Of a stretch of DNA of 64,000 nt, positions 62,168 to 64,000 are shown one piece after another (positions within the stretch are counted from its first letter, which is position 1; each line of letters begins with the position of its first letter). This stretch comes from UBA1234 sp964400015 (GTDB lineage: Bacteria > Bacillota > Clostridia > TANB77 > UBA1234), in assembly GCA_964400015.1 (NCBI GenBank), contig CAYNRR010000006.1:1-64000 (forward strand), read 5' to 3'. Made by a program: the position numbers and the translations under genes. Under the pieces are notes generated by a model, which saw nothing but the letters and a program-made list of their open reading frames with translations, made no database searches and had not been told where the DNA came from.

Positions 62168-63844
62168 TTGCTTAGTGATATTGAAATTTCTAAAAATTGC
62201 AATATGCTTCCTATTCAAGATATTGCAAAAAAATTGAATGTTTGCGAAGAGGATTTGGAGTTATATGGCAAATATAAAGCAAAGTTCTCTAGCGATTTTC
62301 TTAATAAGACTTTAAATGATACTTCTATTAAAGATGGTAAGCTTGTTCTTATTACTGCTATCAATCCTACCCCTGCTGGTGAAGGTAAAACTACTATTAG
62401 TATCGGGCTTGGGCAAGCACTTTGCAGACTTAATAAGAATTGTGTTCTTGCTTTAAGAGAACCATCGCTTGGTCCTGTTATGGGTGTTAAAGGTGGAGCT
62501 ACTGGTGGTGGATATAGTCAAGTTATCCCTATGGATGATATCAATCTCCATTTTACCGGTGATATTCATGCCTTAACTGCTGCTAATAATCTTCTTGCTG
62601 CCATGATTGATAATCATATTTATCAAGGTAATAGTCTTGGAATCGATCCTAATAATATTACTTGGAAGCGTGCTTTAGATGTTAATGATCGTGCTCTTAG
62701 AAATATTAGTATTGGACATGGCGAAAATAATGGTGTTATGAGAAACGATGGTTTTTCTATTACAACTGCTTCTGAAATGATGGCTATTCTTTGTCTTTCA
62801 GAAAATTTAGAAGATTTGAAGAAGCGAATTTCTAACATTCTTATCGGATATACTTTTGATAAAAAACCTGTATTTGCTTCTGATTTAAAAGCTGAAGGTG
62901 CTTTAGCTGCTCTTTTAAAAGATGCCATCAAGCCTAATCTAGTACAGACTTTAGAAAATACTCCTTGCATTATTCATGGTGGACCTTTTGCTAATATTGC
63001 TCATGGATGTAATAGTGTTATCGCTACGAAAACTGCTTTAAAGCTTGGAGAAATTGTTATAACTGAAGCCGGATTTGGTGCTGATTTAGGTGCTGAGAAA
63101 TTTTTAGATATTAAGTGTAGAAGTGCCAATTTAAAGCCAGATGCTATTATCATCGTAGCAACTATTCGTTCTTTAAAATATAATGGTGGCATGAAACTTG
63201 AAGAATTGAAAAATGAAAATTTGTCTGCACTAGAAAATGGATTTTCTAATTTGCAAAAACATATTGAAAACATGAAAAAGTATAATGTTCCAGTTTTAGT
63301 CACTATAAACAAGTTTGAATCTGACACTTTTAATGAAGTAAATTTGTTGAAAGCTCTTTGCGAAAAAAATGGAACTAGTTGCAGTGTTTCTGAAGTGTTT
63401 GAAAAAGGCGGCGAAGGTGGTATCGAACTTGCTAATAGTCTTTTGAATGTTTTAGATAAGTGTGAATCTCACTTCTCGCCTATTTATGATGAAACTTTAA
63501 GTATCCAAGATAAAATTTTGAGTGTGGCACAAAAAATTTATGGCGCTGATAGTGTTACATATTCTGAAAAAGCTTTAATGCAAATTGCGCAAATCGAAAA
63601 TATTGGTTTAGATAAAAAACCTGTTTGTATTGCTAAAACTCAATACTCGCTATCTGATGATGCAAAAAAACTTGGACGCCCTACTTCTTTTTCTATAAAT
63701 GTAAAGGAAGTAACCATTTCAAATGGTGCTGGTTTTATAGTTGTCATCGCTGGAAATATAATGACAATGCCTGGTCTTCCTAGGATACCAGCTGCTGAAA
63801 AAGTTGATATATTACCAGATGGAACATTAACAGGAATTTTTTAG
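62168..63844 (+). CDS. fhs: formate-tetrahydrofolate ligase (FTHFS)
   Basis: Forms 10-formyl-THF from formate, THF and ATP, feeding C1 metabolism and, in acetogens, the Wood-Ljungdahl pathway. 558 residues with P-loop ITAINPTPAGEGKTTISIGL, REPSLGPVMGVKGGATGGGY, and FGADLGAEKFLDIKCR. Start is TTG at 62168 after AAGGAGTGATTTA, giving the normal length; an ATG ten codons upstream has no signal. It ends three bases before palindrome half-copy E. Confidence 0.96.
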   Translation: MLSDIEISKNCNMLPIQDIAKKLNVCEEDLELYGKYKAKFSSDFLNKTLNDTSIKDGKLVLITAINPTPAGEGKTTISIGLGQALCRLNKNCVLALREPSLGPVMGVKGGATGGGYSQVIPMDDINLHFTGDIHALTAANNLLAAMIDNHIYQGNSLGIDPNNITWKRALDVNDRALRNISIGHGENNGVMRNDGFSITTASEMMAILCLSENLEDLKKRISNILIGYTFDKKPVFASDLKAEGALAALLKDAIKPNLVQTLENTPCIIHGGPFANIAHGCNSVIATKTALKLGEIVITEAGFGADLGAEKFLDIKCRSANLKPDAIIIVATIRSLKYNGGMKLEELKNENLSALENGFSNLQKHIENMKKYNVPVLVTINKFESDTFNEVNLLKALCEKNGTSCSVSEVFEKGGEGGIELANSLLNVLDKCESHFSPIYDETLSIQDKILSVAQKIYGADSVTYSEKALMQIAQIENIGLDKKPVCIAKTQYSLSDDAKKLGRPTSFSINVKEVTISNGAGFIVVIAGNIMTMPGLPRIPAAEKVDILPDGTLTGIF

Positions 63845-63847
63845 CAA

Positions 63848-63880
63848 AAATGAGACATTTAACGGACGTCCCTCGTGTGT
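63848..63880. repeat. palindromic repeat copy E, right half only
   Basis: Only the right arm AGACATTTAACGGACGTCCC (to 63872) with its loop edge GCAAAAATG and outer flank TCGTGTGTC; the left arm is absent because fhs coding sequence ends right there. It separates fhs from the next gene. Confidence 0.8.
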
Positions 63881-63903
63881 CAGAAAGGAATGGTTTAGGG
63901 TTT

Positions 63904-64000
63904 ATGGTGGATAATGGTTGCAAGCTATGTGCTTTTGGGTGTGGTGTTGATAGAGTAAGTGAGTTGGGTGTTTGCAAGTGCTCTGATTGTGTTAAGGTTG
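63904..64000 (+). CDS. PflX-like radical SAM protein, start only
   Basis: Partial gene, 32 codons before the window edge: MVDNGCKLCAFGCGVDR then GVCKCSDCVKV. The cysteine pattern CxxCxxxCGVDR is that of PflX/putative pyruvate formate-lyase-activating-like radical SAM proteins, whose N-terminal domain has such cysteines before the CxxxCxxC site. Start ATG 63904 follows TTTAGGG. Identification is from the N-terminus only. Confidence 0.6.
   Translation, partial: MVDNGCKLCAFGCGVDRVSELGVCKCSDCVKV

Noticed and set aside
1..64000. Reassignment of CGG to another amino acid (instead of frameshifting)
   Set aside because: At the five sites the downstream frame is wrong unless one base is skipped, so simple reassignment to Trp, Gln or another residue would not restore the proteins.

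Overview
The window is AT-rich DNA (roughly 30% GC by eye) from a low-GC, endospore-forming, anaerobic Firmicute, most likely an uncultured Clostridia lineage. Evidence: a SpoIIID-type regulator, a spoIVFA-spoIVFB pair next to rplU-rpmA-obgE, rubrerythrin, formyltetrahydrofolate synthetase, a start of a PflX-like radical SAM gene, several SLH-domain S-layer proteins, sepF/divIVA division genes, a T-box leader, and r-protein leaders. Nearly all genes are on the minus strand; only spoIIID, fhs and the pflX-like gene are on the plus strand.

Layout. 1-4376: a frameshifted RhuM-family gene, queH, ruvB, a hydrolase. 4503-7491: spoIIID, rubrerythrin, then gatD and murT (peptidoglycan amidation; murT is frameshifted). 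7560-11760: an accessory stretch with three stand-alone genes, each with its own consensus promoter and terminator, and a lipoprotein. 11797-14685: tRNA-Leu and a Ca2+-type P-ATPase. 14708-23882: four SLH-domain surface proteins, two of them close paralogues. 23914-27240: HIT protein, a compact alaS, and a REP-type (Y1/RAYT) transposase bracketed by palindromic repeats that recur elsewhere in the window. 27292-30293: a split TSUP transporter (both halves frameshifted), rarA, ruvA. 30428-41036: cyclophilin lipoprotein, divIVA, sepF, HlyD-like protein, miaA-mutL-mutS, an unknown protein. 41205-44593: rplL-rplJ-rplA-rplK-nusG-secE-rpmG. 44746-50877: a surface-polysaccharide operon (two glycosyltransferases, two DUF4330-type modules, O-antigen ligase-like protein, MurJ). 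50976-57931: obgE-rpmA-rplU, a giant pilin-like/FGE-like protein, spoIVFB, frameshifted spoIVFA. 58035-61703: PH-like membrane protein, a UDP-sugar pyrophosphorylase, aspS under a T-box. 62168-64000: fhs and a partial radical SAM gene.

Main discovery candidate. Five genes in the window (RhuM, murT, both TSUP halves, spoIVFA) carry a +1 frameshift, and in all five the interruption is the same: one extra C directly before a conserved glycine codon, so the zero-frame codon at the break is CGG. In my by-eye check of about 19,000 codons, CGG is otherwise absent in frame, except once in each of two adjacent GC-richer genes that look foreign. This suggests CGG is unassigned or nearly unread in this organism and is used (or tolerated) as a +1 frameshift site, decoded as C-GGN. 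A second system worth following is the RAYT transposase and its family of about 75-bp palindromes, one of which supplies the transposase stop codon and one of which sits between the aspS T-box and its start codon.
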